Part shown: piece by piece, positions 1 to 10,743 of the stretch
Layout of the letters: the number at the start of each line of letters is the position of its first letter
How positions within the stretch are numbered: position 1 is the first letter of the stretch
Assembly: GCF_001411555.2 (NCBI RefSeq)
Contig: NC_049914.1
Location: forward strand, 13,904,798 to 13,968,797
From: Juglans regia
Taxonomy: Eukaryota; Streptophyta; Magnoliopsida; Fagales; Juglandaceae
Direction of reading: 5' to 3'
DNA length: 64,000 nt
Position numbers and translations under genes: made by a program
The notes under the pieces: model-generated
What the model saw: the letters and a program-made list of their open reading frames with translations, nothing else
Databases searched by the model: none
What the model was told of the DNA's origin: nothing

Positions 1-295
1 AAAAAAAAATACCACATTATTAATGAAAACCCATGCTAAAGACTCATTGATTCCTGCTACTGGTTTTTGCTTAGTCAGAGATTCCTGTTGATGTATCCCT
101 ACTTTTAGAAACTTTTTTTATGGTTAAATGAATAGTAAAAAAAGTCAAATTTATTGTTCATTGTACTAGTAATCCACCCCTTTGTCTATATAAGGGTGCT
201 TGGCTTTGTTGAAAGATAGAACATTTTATTTTCGGAGAACCCTTAGAGGAGATTCAGAAGCTAAGAACCCTTCTCTTTTCCTGCTTTCTTGTACC
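1..295. other. AT-rich flank, no gene seen
   Basis: No coding sequence is recognisable. A TATA-like string at 187-193, followed by a C/T-rich stretch near 270-290, would fit a promoter or an LTR U3/R region, but no second copy was found in the window, so this is only a possibility. Confidence 0.3.
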
Positions 296-300
296 ATGTA

Positions 301-1388
301 AATATTTTCATATATTATTGTTCATCGAAAATGGAGAACTACAACTGTTCTAGTTGGTAATTCGTGAGTATTTGGAGTATTTTTTATTGCTTACTTTCTT
401 TCTACTTCAATTTATTATCACTTACAACTTTTATTCCAGGCATCTGGTCCATTTGGACTCCAGTTATCTAATCCCAGAATTTAATTATTTACTTACTTTT
501 ACTTACCTATCTAATATTTTCATGTATTGTTGTTGATTTGAAATTGAGAACTACAACTATTTCAGTAACTAATTCGTGAGCATTTTATTTTGCTTACTTT
601 CTTTCTACTTCAATTAATTATTACTTACTTACAACTTGTATTCCAGTCATCTGGTGTGATACCCATATGATAAGGATAAATGGTAGGTAGTGTATGAGAT
701 CTCACATTACTTGGGAAAGAGAAGTTTTTGCTATTTACAAGATTCCAATAGGGCTCCAATTGTATCATTGACTAATTTTGGAATATAGGTCATGTGGTTT
801 GGGTCTTCAATTTGGACGTTACAAATGGTATCAGAGCTTACCCAACACAAAATCTGGGACTTGAGTCGTATCACTTACGTCGGACTAGCACGAGAAGGAC
901 TTCGGGAATTTAAGGGGGTAGATAATGATACTTCATATAATAAGGATAAGGATAGGTAGTGTATGAGATCCTATATTGCTTGAGAATGAGAGATTTTTTC
1001 TCTTTATAAGATTTCAATGGAGTTCCAGTTGTTTCATCAACAAGTCCTTTTGGAGTATAGGTCATGTGATTCTGGCTTTCCATTGAGACGTTAGATCTGG
1101 TCCCTTTGAACTCCAATTATCTGGTCCCAAAATTTAATTACTTACTTAGTTTTATTTACTTTCCCAATATTTTCATGTAATGTTGTTCATGAAATGGAGA
1201 ATTACAACCTAATTCGTGAGTAATTTGAGTATTTTATTTTTCTTACTTCTTTTTACTTCAATTAATTATTACTTACTTACAACTTACATTCTAGTCATTT
1301 GGTCCCTTTAGACTCAAGTTATCTGGTCCCAGAATTTAATTATTTACCTACTTACTTTTATTTACTTACCTGTACTATCACTTCAGTT
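301..1388. repeat. ~210 bp tandem repeat, about three copies, invaded by a TRIM
   Basis: The phrase aatattttcat, followed by a segment ending near attcgtgag and another around ccagtcatctggtccc, recurs at 301, 513 and 1166. Removing the TRIM plus one TSD (446 bp) places the third copy at 720, so the spacings are 212 and 207 bp. Part of another copy (catctggtc, cagttatctagtcc) lies beyond the LINE at 1971-2010. The array is AT-rich and no reading frame is conserved between copies. It predates both insertions. Confidence 0.75.
655..1095 (+). mobile_element. TRIM (terminal-repeat retrotransposon in miniature), complete
   Basis: Two direct repeats, 655-823 (starts TGTGATACC, ends GTTACA) and about 924-1095 (ends GTTAGA, one change from GTTACA), flank only ~100 bp. 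Directly after the first repeat, positions 826-837 read TGGTATCAGAGC, a full 12-base primer-binding site for initiator methionine tRNA. Just before the second repeat is a polypurine tract (taaggggg, about 911-918). The same five bases, tctgg, flank the element at 650-654 and 1096-1100. There is no coding capacity, so it must have used proteins supplied by another element. These are the defining traits of plant TRIMs. Confidence 0.9.
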
Positions 1389-1960
1389 GTTTTTTTTTAA
1401 TTAAAGAGAATGAAGTCACATGTTCAATAGTGACCCCTAACCAAGTTTATTAATGAGCTCTCACTTGTGGTGGAGAAAAATGTGGTAACAATCACAATAC
1501 TTGGCATTTACAAAAAAAAAAAAAAAAAAATTGAAAATAAAGAAAACAAATCCCCAAGTACGCAAAAAAAAAACCTATCAAGCCTGTCTCTAACCAAAGT
1601 CAAATCACATGTCCTGAATTTACATTCAACACTTTCGAATCTGAGGTAAACCACATGCATCTGTTTTGATGACCCCTTTCAACAAATGAGGAAGCTCCGT
1701 TGGACCTACCCAAACATGGGAAACACCATTACTTCCTAGCCGGGCCAAAAAATCAGCAACCTTATTTCCTTCCCGATATATATGACTAACATTAAAATTT
1801 ATTTCTCCCAACATTTTAACTATATCTTCCCAAAAGTTCTCTAGATACCAAAGGGTACATCTTCCGTTCTTAATCCAATTCACTAATATTAAAGAATCCA
1901 TCTCAATGATAAGATTATTGAACCCCATAGTTTACAATGTTTAAGACCTGCCCATAGTTA
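1389..1960 (-). mobile_element. 5'-truncated LINE, 3' end with RNase H
   Basis: Read on the minus strand, an open frame at 1928-1626 encodes the second half of an RNase H domain: EMDS (aspartate), then REGNKVADFLAR with the last catalytic aspartate. The 3' untranslated end (gggtcactattgaacatgtgacttc on this strand, in pieces) nearly matches the end of the LINE at 27863-30452, so both belong to one family. A short A tail is seen as T's at 1391-1398. The TSD is 15 bp with one mismatch: 1374-1388 and 1961-1975 (actatcact, then t or c, then cagtt). Confidence 0.88.
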
Positions 1961-1975
1961 ACTATCACTCCAGTT

Positions 1976-2694
1976 ATCTAGTCCATTTGAACTCTAGTCA
2001 TCTGGTCACTTCCCTTCATATATATATTTGAAAGAAAATGATAATATGTCGCCTGGCTTGCCCCTCAATTTGATTGCTCATGTATTTTATTTTTTAATTT
2101 TTTTTAATAGTTAAAAAGTGACTATTAATATATTGATATTTTTTTACAAAAAAAATATTTAAAGATGTTTAAAAATGTTTGAAAGATATAGAAAAAAAAG
2201 TGCAATTTGCACTAGGGGAACGCCCAGTTATCAAAACTGAGCGGCATAGTAGCAGCACCCTTATTATAATATTAATTTTCATCCAAGAAAAAATTATATT
2301 AGAAGATGAGAAAAAAGAAAGTAAAATCCATTGTATGTAATCTTACTCCAAGGAGCCTTTCTCTTTTAATTACATTTTGAATGTAGTTTGGCTAAGATAA
2401 TAAAAGCCCAGTGCGTAAATTTCTGTTTACGCAGCTATAAATATGGTTTGGACCATATGCAAACCATATGCATGCAATATAATCTTTTTAAATCATATTT
2501 GCAAATTTGTGTTTTATGACAAGTTATTTTAAGTAAAAGCTAATTTTTACCTGATTTTATGGCACGTGAGTTTGAGAAAATGACAAGTAATTTCAAGTAC
2601 TGTGTTGCTTAGGTTGCTCGATTTTGAAAGTTCTGTGTTAACTCTAAAAGAAAAGATAGTAGGCTCACGGTTGTTCCTTTGTATAGATACACAC
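1976..2694. other. AT-rich spacer
   Basis: Contains the tail of the ~210 bp repeat (to about 2010) and A/T runs. Two short phrases (gcaccctta at about 2255 and gcacccttt near 31130) hint at a shared small repeat that I could not delimit. No gene is visible. Confidence 0.4.
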
Positions 2695-3332
2695 TGTAAG
2701 GGGATTTCTCACTCACTCATAAGCCCACTAGGATTTCACCTCAATAGTTGGCCCAGGGTCCAAACTTGCCCATGAAGCAACTCGCCTAAAAGGAAAAGTA
2801 AGCAATGATGGCTGATGGGACAGACAATCCTAACGCCACTCGGCCGCATCCTGCTCATGGGGGCTCGTACAGGGCAGAATGGGAAAGACAGAGAACCTTT
2901 GATCTTCTGACAAGGGAACATCAACGGACCATCGATGATACCAGCAGAGTAAAACAAATCGGAAAACTACACCGTATTAATGACACTACTGCCCGAGTAA
3001 CACACCACATTAATGGTGATGTCGCAGAGGCACGCTGCATTTAAATAACTTTGACAAAAAGAACTATAAAAAGGACATGGGCTCCATGAGGGTAGGCACG
3101 AGCTGTCTCCCCAGACTTCCGGTATAAATAGAAATTTTCAAGTACGAAAAAACTCACTAGACTCTCATTCTTTACAAACTTCCAAAATACTTTACTGATT
3201 TTGGCATCGGAGACTCCACGGCTCCAAGGTTGCCCTCTCCCAGCTTCTTTCTTCTTCGTTTTCGTAGGCTCAGTTTTGAAGACCTAAGTTGCTAGAACCT
3301 GACTCAAATGCATACGAAATACGACGTTAACA
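2695..3332 (+). mobile_element. Solo LTR of the Ty3/gypsy family at 6864-11388
   Basis: The 638 bp sequence starts TGTAAGGGG and ends GTTAACA. It aligns along its length with the reverse complement of the two LTRs of the neighbouring element (shared: the GCCCACTAGG start region, the segment with gatcttctgacaaggg, a TATA-like tataaatag near 3123, the motif gattttggcatcgg, and the end catacgaaatacgacg). No internal region or partner LTR is adjacent. Flanking bases are cacac (2690-2694) and cacaa (3333-3337), a 4 of 5 TSD. It is best read as the product of recombination between two LTRs. Confidence 0.85.
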
Positions 3333-3337
3333 CACAA

Positions 3338-4156
3338 CCATAATTAAATCACTGATCATTATAGTATCGTAATTATTAACCCAGACACATTAAGTTCCAA
3401 TGGCACTCCTATAATCATGGGCTCCAATCAAGCTGCTGATACTCTATACATGTGAAGTAAGTGATCTCACCATTAGCTACCTACACAATATTAGCCAATA
3501 TCGGAATTCTCCATACATAGTATATTTCCTTCTATAAATCCCAATTGTACAATACACCTTGTAATAGTATTTGTCTAAATACGATTGAGAAGACTCTTGG
3601 CACTTTAGTGTGATTGAGGAATTTTATCAAACACTTTCAATACATTGTCTTTAGTAATTACAATAATTTTACTTTAGTTACGAGTATGCATGCACACAGA
3701 TTTCCCTACGCAGGATGCTCGTGCCCAAAACGACTATCTATCTTATAATAAAACTCAATCTTTGCAGCTAAAGCGCAATTTAGAATGCTTAATTGGTGTA
3801 GATGGTGTATAACCTAAGCAATGTTTGGATTGTCCCAACGACCTTTTTTTTTTTTTTTTTTTTAAACCTTCATTTGTTGCCTTTGTTGTTTTTAATTTTT
3901 TTAAGTTTTGAAGCTTTCTTTTTCTATCTTTCGATAGTTTAGATTTGATACAATTCTTAAAATTTTTAATTTTCCTCATTCTCATAGCGTACCATACGAG
4001 ATCTCCATTTGATTATCTTACAAAATTCTGATAGACGGTATTATTAAAATAATATAGTCTGTAAAGAGAGAAATGAAAATTGAAAACCTGAAAATATATT
4101 TTATAATTTGCACTAATATATTTTTATTCACAGAAATGAATGAATTATCATAACAT
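3338..4156. other. Spacer without recognisable gene
   Basis: Mostly AT-rich single-copy-looking DNA with a T run at 3844-3862. Nothing protein-like is seen on either strand. Confidence 0.4.
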
Positions 4157-6378
4157 AAAAAAAAATAGAGTTGCAAGAGACACAAAAGGATCCCACAAAG
4201 GGATCTTATACACTGATGTGCCAGTGTGCCACGTCTCCCCCCCTCTCTCTCTCTCTCTCTCTCTTGCCTCCCCCTTTCCCTCTCTCTTTCTCCCCTCCTT
4301 CCCTCCTTGCCAATGTTGTCTGCCCTCCCGAGGTGGTTCCCGACCACCACAGACGGCTAAAGGACAAGCCATTGGCTCAGATCCCGCCACCCAACCACCT
4401 AGCGGTGCGTGGTCGACCACGCACACGGTGTGCGAAATGTAGTCCCCGATCACTAGCATGCACAACAAGCTTGTTAGGGACCCCCTATCTTGTTCCTAAT
4501 ACTAAGGACCACAAGCTTGCCTTGGTGAGGATGATGACCGAGTGACCTTGCCAACTTGCTTGGCCTTCCACAAAGGGTTGGTGTTTGGGTGATGAAATGA
4601 TGGAGATGATGATGAACTTGGATACGCTAAGTGTTCAGGGAGGGCAAATCAATGTGGGCGGGGATTTGTCTTTGAGTGTGGCACCAAGATGATGGGCTAG
4701 GGTTGAATGAGTGAGGTGAGGTTAGGGTTTTGGATGATCTAAGTGATGATTATGAGTGTTTGGGCCACTTTGATGGTAATTAGGGTTGGTACATTGAAGT
4801 GTAGTTAGGGTTTTGTGAGGTGGCTAGGGTTGATTTCGAGATTGGGAAGAGTTGGCTTAGGGTTGGAGTTTAGGATGATGTTGGGGTTTAGGAATGAGGT
4901 GGAAGAGTGATGCTAGGGTTTGGAGGCTAGGGTTGCCGTGGCTAAGGATGAGGGATTAGGGTTTTGGATGTTGGATGGCTAGGGTTGCCGAAATGGATAT
5001 GGTAAGATTAGGGTTGGCGAGTTGGAGGGAGTTGACTAGGGTTGGATGATTTGAAATGGATATAGAAAGATTCTAAGATGGAGGAATCTTTTAGGATAGG
5101 TGGAGGATTTGGGTTTGGCTAGGATGGCAAGTCAATGGTTGATTAGAGAGATTTTAGGATGAGTGATTTAAGGAATTGAAGAGGATTTGCAATTCCTTAA
5201 ATTAAGGGATTTGAAATGAGATTTGAATTTGAATGTGAGGAAGTCAAGACTCCTGAAAGGAATGAGTTACCTTATAAGGGCTTGAGGTGGGCAGCTAGGA
5301 TTTTGTGGAGGGAAGGCTTATGATGTGACTGAATATGGTAAGTGTTTGTATGGGAAGATGGAAGGCAATTAGGGTTTTGGCTAGGTCAATGGATTTAATG
5401 GATGAAGGCTTTGTGGTAGCCGAATATGGAAGGTGGAGGTTATGGGCTATATGGATTGATATGGAGGGAATTATGGTTCCTAAAGTTGAGGAACACTAAT
5501 ATGGTATGAGTGAGTGGCGACTAGGGCAAGTTGTATGAAGGAATCAATTTATGGAAGGTGGACAAACTTATGGAAAGAATGACAAACAATATATTGGTTG
5601 AGTATATGGTATGGAATGGATCAAATGAGCAATGGAAGAATGAACACCGAGAACAAAATAATTAACACTCAAGAACAAAGTAAAATACTTAAGAAATTGA
5701 ATGAACAAAAGGTAACAAATCAACTAATAATTCACGAATTGCACAATAGTTGAAATAAACCTCATGAATTGATAACTTGATAAAAACAAAGATAATAACA
5801 ACTTGGATTCACGAATTACACCAAGTTGCAAGAACAAGATAAATAAATTACACCTATTCACGAATTGCAAGGTATAATCCTCTCTTTGGGATGGTCTTAT
5901 TTATAAGGATTACAATTTGGAAACTCCCAATAGGTCCCTTGAAAAATAAATAATTAAATTAAAATAAACAATAAGCAATAACATAGTTGGCATGAGCCAG
6001 GTTGACCCATGGCATGCATGAGCCCATGCGTGGGCTAGGCTGGCCTATGGCATGGGCCATGGCCATGGCTCACATTGCTGGCAAGGCTGCTGGCATGTGG
6101 CTGACATGGCTAGTGGTTTGGCCATGGGCCACAAAACGTGGATTCCTACCAAAGCTGCCGTGAACTCCGTGACGGCGGTGTCGCTTGGACCTCCGGTGTC
6201 TTCTGCTCACCCTGAGGTGATCGACCACCATGGTCAGCGTGGAGAGGGCAGGGGTGGCGGCACGGGGGAATGAGAGAAAGAAAGAGAAAAAAAATAGGTA
6301 GAGACGTGGCACACTCAGTATGTGGATCTCTTTGTGAGATATTCCTTTGTGTATATAGTATTTTCCTACAAAAAAAAA
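4157..6378. mobile_element. Candidate terminal-inverted-repeat DNA element (Mutator-like?)
   Basis: The left end (4181-4237: cacaaaagg, a small palindrome around cccacaaaggg, then gtgtgccacgtctc) reappears inverted at the right end (6301-6352). GC-rich, pyrimidine-rich arms lie just inside both ends. Nine A's flank the inferred element on both sides (4157-4165 and 6370-6378). A 9 bp TSD is what Mutator-like elements make, but a run of A's is weak evidence. The interior has no transposase: it is G/A-rich with many TAGGGTT motifs, then AT-rich. Class and exact ends are inference. Confidence 0.5.
4688..5045 (+). repeat. Cluster of telobox-like TAGGGTT motifs
   Basis: About a dozen copies of TAGGGTT or TAGGGTTT occur in ~360 bp (for example near 4691, 4722, 4780, 4806, 4828, 4857, 4914, 4929, 4957, 4979, 5010, 5037). 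They are spaced irregularly and separated by G/A-rich sequence rather than in tandem, so this is not a telomere array. The plant telobox is AAACCCTAA, and Myb proteins of the TRFL type bind such motifs. Confidence 0.6.
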
Positions 6379-6863
6379 CATATAAACTAGGATTCGTAGC
6401 TATTGCTTGACGACATCAGCATTGAATTGTGGCGTCATTGCAGCATACCTAGAAGGATACGAAAAGACTTTTAACTCCCCACCAGCTACCGTGGATGACA
6501 AATAACCACCCACCTACCTTGCTTTTTTCGTTCTCCATGTGTTCTGGCTTCTCGGAAGTCTCTGGCTTTATACTTTTGCACTTGGCTTTTAACTGTAGGG
6601 AAATGATTCATCCATCTGCTTCTCAACAAAATACTTAAATATTAAAGAAGTTTTTAAAAAAAAAATAAATTTGTGAATTTTCTTACATATTTAAAATAAT
6701 TTAAAAAATACTTAAAAAATATATACAAAAAAATGTATTTTACACTTTTCCACGAAGAGTATTAATGCTACTCATTATCTCAATTCCCATCATCCTCTCA
6801 TCATCCTATGATGTGGCATTAGATGATTGAAGATTATATATTATATTTTACTTATGAATCTAA
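6379..6863. other. AT-rich spacer
   Basis: Holds an A/T-rich stretch at 6640-6760 that could be a degraded small DNA element. No gene or clear repeat boundary was seen. Confidence 0.35.
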
Positions 6864-7407
6864 TGTTAGTGTCGTGTTTTGTATGCCTTTAAGTCATGTT
6901 CTAGCAACTCAGGTCTTCAAAGTTGTGGCTGTAAAAAAGAAGAAGATAGAAATTGGGAGAGGGTGGCCCTAAGGAGGCTGGAGAGTATCTAATACCAAAG
7001 TCAATAGAATATTTTGAAAGTTTGTAAATAATGAGAGAGTCTAGCGACTAGAGACCAGAGAGTAGAGAGAGATAACTTTTTCGTACCTGAAAATTGCTAT
7101 TTATACTGAGAGTCTGGGGGACGTCATGCTTGCTCTAGTGGAGCCCATGTCTTTTTTATTATTCTTTTTGTCAAAAGATCAAAGGTTCTCCATCTTTCCC
7201 ATTCTGCCCTAAACGAGTCCCCATGAGCAGGATGCAGCCGAGCGATTTCAGGCCTGTCCATCCCATCAGCCATCATTGCTCACTTTCCCTTGTAGGCGAG
7301 TTGCTTCGTGGGCAAGTTTGGGCCCTAAGGCCAGGTATAAGGGCGAAACCCAATACTCTCGGCCGAGCGCCTAGTGGGCATATGAATGAGGGGGAAATCC
7401 CATTACA
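6864..7407 (-). repeat. 3' LTR, 544 bp
   Basis: On the minus strand it starts TGTAATGGG and ends CACTAACA. Compared with the other LTR and the solo LTR at 2695 it lacks ~140 bp between the two phrases around 7160-7170 (the GC-rich segment present at about 11050-11190), a copy-specific deletion. Confidence 0.85.
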
Positions 7408-7714
7408 GTTACCCTGCTAATTGCTATCAGACGGGTCAGATAGGAATTCTTCCTTTCCTTCCTTGGTGACTGCGGCTATGTGGTGTTGGGGCCAGGTCTT
7501 TACACAATACTTGGCAACGGTTTGCCTTCAGCTTTTATGGCTTCATGTTGTATCTTGTCACTTCACGTTGTAATGGTTTGCCTTCAGCTTTTAATTCCTG
7601 ATTGAAAAATAAGTAGGTTATCATAACTTTATCCTTAACTTTGTAGAAGTTAGAATTCGCAAACTTGGTCCCTTTGGCCTATGATGAGATGTGTTTGTCG
7701 CTTTTTACCATGTT

Positions 7715-9397
7715 GTTGATGTTCGCGTTCCTTGGTACAACATTCGGGCGATCGAAGGACCTGTCCCACACTCCATCGTGGAAAGGTTAGGATGCCTCAG
7801 GCCAACCAGCCCCTTTAATCCCTTGATGAGGTAATTCAGATAGCGATGTGGCTGCTCTTCTCTTTCATCGTGATGGGGGCTGGGGTAAGTTTTCAGGTAG
7901 CCTCGGGGTTGGACCCGCTCTCCGTTGCGGGAAAACAAGGTGGCCTCTAGCTCAATGTGTCCCTTGTATCCCCGTAGGAGGTAGGTTGTTCGAGAAATTT
8001 GTAACTGGACCCAATCCCGCCCATTGACATCGTAAAGAAGGGTAAGTTTGGGTCAGACTGGCACTGATTCCACACTTCGTCATAACGGAGGTCGGGATAA
8101 ATTATTCGGGAAGCCGGGGGCTAATTCCGCTCTTTACCGCAGGGAGACAAGGTGGCCTCTGGCTTGACCCTCCTCCACAGTACGCGGAGAGGTAGATTGT
8201 TCGAATAGTCTATAACTAGACCCGCTCTCACCTATTGAAACTTACGAGGAAGGTAAGTCTTCATCTTCGAGTAGTTGAGCAGTACTCGCACTCCGTCTGT
8301 GAAGCATCGAAATGCCTTTAGCCAAACCACCCCTTTACACCCCTCAGGAGGTAATTCGAAAAATGATGTGGCTGGTCCACTCCTTTGGCACGATGGAGGT
8401 CGGGGTAAGCTTTCGGGCAGCCTTGAGGCTGGACCCGCTCTCCGTCGCGGGAGTGACAATGTGGTCTCTAGCTTAACCAGTCCTTTTGTTTCCCACGAGA
8501 GGTAGGTTGTTCGGGCAGTTTGGGATTGGACTCGCTCCCGCCTGTTGACATCGCAAGGGTAAGTTTTGAGTTAGGCTAGCGTTGAACCCACTCTTCGTCG
8601 TAGTAGAGGTCGGTAAGTTATTTGAGTAGCCGTGGGGCTGGTCCTTCTCTTCGCCACGAGGAGAGATGGCGGCCTTTGTCTCAACCCATCACCTTGTTTC
8701 ACGGGGAGGTAGGTTGTTCAGGAAGTCTGCTACTGGACCTGCTCCCGCCAATTGACACATACGAGGAAGGTAAGTCTTTGCCTTCGGGTAATTTAGGACT
8801 TACCTGCACTCTACCGTAGGAGGGATAAGACAACCTTTTGGCTTACCTTTCCCTCTGGTATCCCGTAGGAGAGGTAATTCGAATAACGATGTGGCTGGTC
8901 CACTCCTTTACCACGATGGGGTTGGGGTAAGTTCTTTAGGCCTCAGAAGGGGTTAGTCCCGCTCTCCCGGATGAGGAGGTTGAGGCTCTTGCTTACCTAT
9001 CATCCTTCGTGGGGAGGTAGGTTGTTCGGACAGTTTGGGACTGGACCTGCTCCTACTGGTTGACATTGCAGGAAAGGGTAAGTTTGGGTCAGGCTGGTGA
9101 TGATCCCACACTTCATCGTGGTAGAGGTTGGGATAAGTTTTTCAAGTAGTCTCGGGGCTGGACCCACACTCCGTCGCGGGAGAGACAAGGCGTCCTCTGG
9201 CTCAACCGGCCCTTTTGGCCTTGTGAGAGGTACATTGTTCGAACAATATGTAATTCGACCCGCTCCTGCCTGTTGACGCCTACAAGGAAGGTAAGTTTTT
9301 GTCTTCGGGTGGCCGAGGGCCGACCCGCACTCCTTCGCAGGAGGAACAGAGCATCCTCTAGCGTGACTTGTCCCTTTCGTGTCCCATGGGGAGGTAA
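7715..9397. repeat. ~520 bp dimeric tandem repeat, about 3.2 copies
   Basis: The marker gatgtgg recurs at 7845, 8365 and 8888, and ttgaca at 8024, 8545 and 9060, giving a ~520 bp period. A shorter marker (gtaggttgttcg and close variants) falls at 7981, 8192, 8502, 8709, 9017 and 9230, with spacings 211, 310, 207, 308 and 213. The unit is therefore a dimer of ~210 and ~310 bp related subunits. It lies between the integrase remnant and the 3' LTR. It is GC-richer than its surroundings and has no conserved protein frame. Confidence 0.85.
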
Positions 9398-9530
9398 ACA
9401 ATTGATGAATACTTTGTTGATGAATATCACATCGATGGAGATTCTGTTATGTTCTTGAAACAAAACACCTCTTCCATTCGGATTTGTAGTGTATTCACAA
9501 AAACATAAATTTACAATAATTAAATTAGCT

Positions 9531-9820
9531 TTAGCAATACATTTTCATAGGTGTTTGGCATTCCAGGGTTGCAGTAGCTTGTTTCTTCAGGAGTCTTGGA
9601 GTCTGTAGGAGGCCAGGCCATTGGTGGTGATGACCTTGTAGGGGCCTTCCCATCGGGTGCCCATCTTTTCCTCTTCTCGCGTTGTTGTTCTTTTTTCTTT
9701 GAGTACAAGGTCTACGACTTTGAATGCTCTCGGACGTAATTGTTTGTTGAAACATCGCACGTCTCTCCTTTTGTTGGCGGCGGTTCTTACCTCTACCTCC
9801 AGTCTGACTTCTTCCATGGC
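9531..9820 (-). pseudogene. Ty3/gypsy integrase C-terminal fragment
   Basis: The minus frame ending in the 9587-9835 stretch shows the usual C-terminal integrase pattern: KQLRPRAFKVVDLVL, a charged linker, then GTRWEGPYKV and ASYRL. The following part (TLECQTPMKMYC, matching the usual ending where the chain meets LK-YY) sits in another frame at 9531-9600, so at least one frameshift is present. The catalytic core is absent. It abuts gag sequence at about 9810-9840. Confidence 0.8.
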
Positions 9821-10712
9821 TCCGTTAAGGCCCAAAGAGTGTCTTCTACGTTAATGAAATTGTCGGCCTGGTCTATACACTACGACAACGTTACAGGAGT
9901 CCTTCTCGCCAACTTAGCCAGGAACTGGAATTGTGGCTAGACCCCTCCCAGATGCGCCGCCAAGGTTATCTTTTTTCTAGTCATCAGTGGTCATTCGCTC
10001 CTTGTTGAACTGGGATGGTACGCCTTCAGACTTCCCTCCTCTCCTTACTTAATGGTGAGAAGGTACGCTGCTAGGTGTCGTCTTCTTTGACTTGACATGA
10101 ACTAGGTCAAAAATATTCGAGCCAGCTCGCCACTGGGCGCCAGTGATCCGAACCATACTCGTGCTGGCCCCTTTAGGGTCAGCGGGAACGCCTTGCATGC
10201 CACCTTTCTTGGGAAGTCATGCAACGTCATGTAAGCTCTGAAAGTTTCCAGGTGCTCAAGGGGGTCCCTCCCCCATCGTACATTTCCATAGTGGGGACCC
10301 TAAACTTCGATGGTAAGGGCACAACCATCACTTCTTTCGTGTAAGGTAGACTAGTGCTTGTGAGCAGCTGGTTCACCGACGATGGTGTGCCTACTTTCTT
10401 TGCAATCTCTTCGTATTTTCCTTTGAGATTGCAGAGCTTGTCTTGCATATTAGTCCTCTCCTCCTACACGTTTGCTCTAGCTCCCATGTTTCAAGACTCC
10501 ACGTGCTCGCTATTACTGGGCTCCGCCTTTTCGTTTTGTCCTTGTTGAGGTTTCCTGAGCTCCTCATTCTCCTTGATAAGTTTTTTAATTTCGTCAATTA
10601 ACTTTGGTACCCAGTCCTCCATAGCTTTCAGTCTCTCCTCCGTGGAAAATTCCTTTGTGTTCCTTCCAAGTTGTCTGGAATGAGTTGTCGCAGGCATACG
10701 AAGTACATACAA
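9811..10712 (-). pseudogene. Ty3/gypsy gag, damaged
   Basis: Minus-strand pieces in several frames match retrotransposon gag: a charged N-terminal part with KLIDEIKKLIKENEELRK (near 10600), PSKFRVPTMEMYDGGG (near 10290-10330), KVACKAFPLTLKGPARVWF (near 10150-10200), and ADNFINVEDTLWALTEP (near 9820-9870). Stops and frameshifts break the reading frame (for example after IFLT near 10110). Gag would form the particle and package element RNA. This copy could not do so. Confidence 0.8.
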
Positions 10713-10743
10713 GATCTACGAAGGATCCCATAGACGGCACCAT

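Noticed and set aside
4148..4545. Several 100-124 codon frames on both strands
   Set aside because: Low-complexity CT/GA-rich sequence at the end of an inverted-repeat element.
4688..5045. Interstitial telomere array
   Set aside because: The TAGGGTT motifs are irregularly spaced and not tandem.
9000..9463. Two overlapping minus frames of 133 and 116 codons
   Set aside because: They lie in the 520 bp tandem repeat; the similar stretches inside them reflect repeat units, not a protein family.
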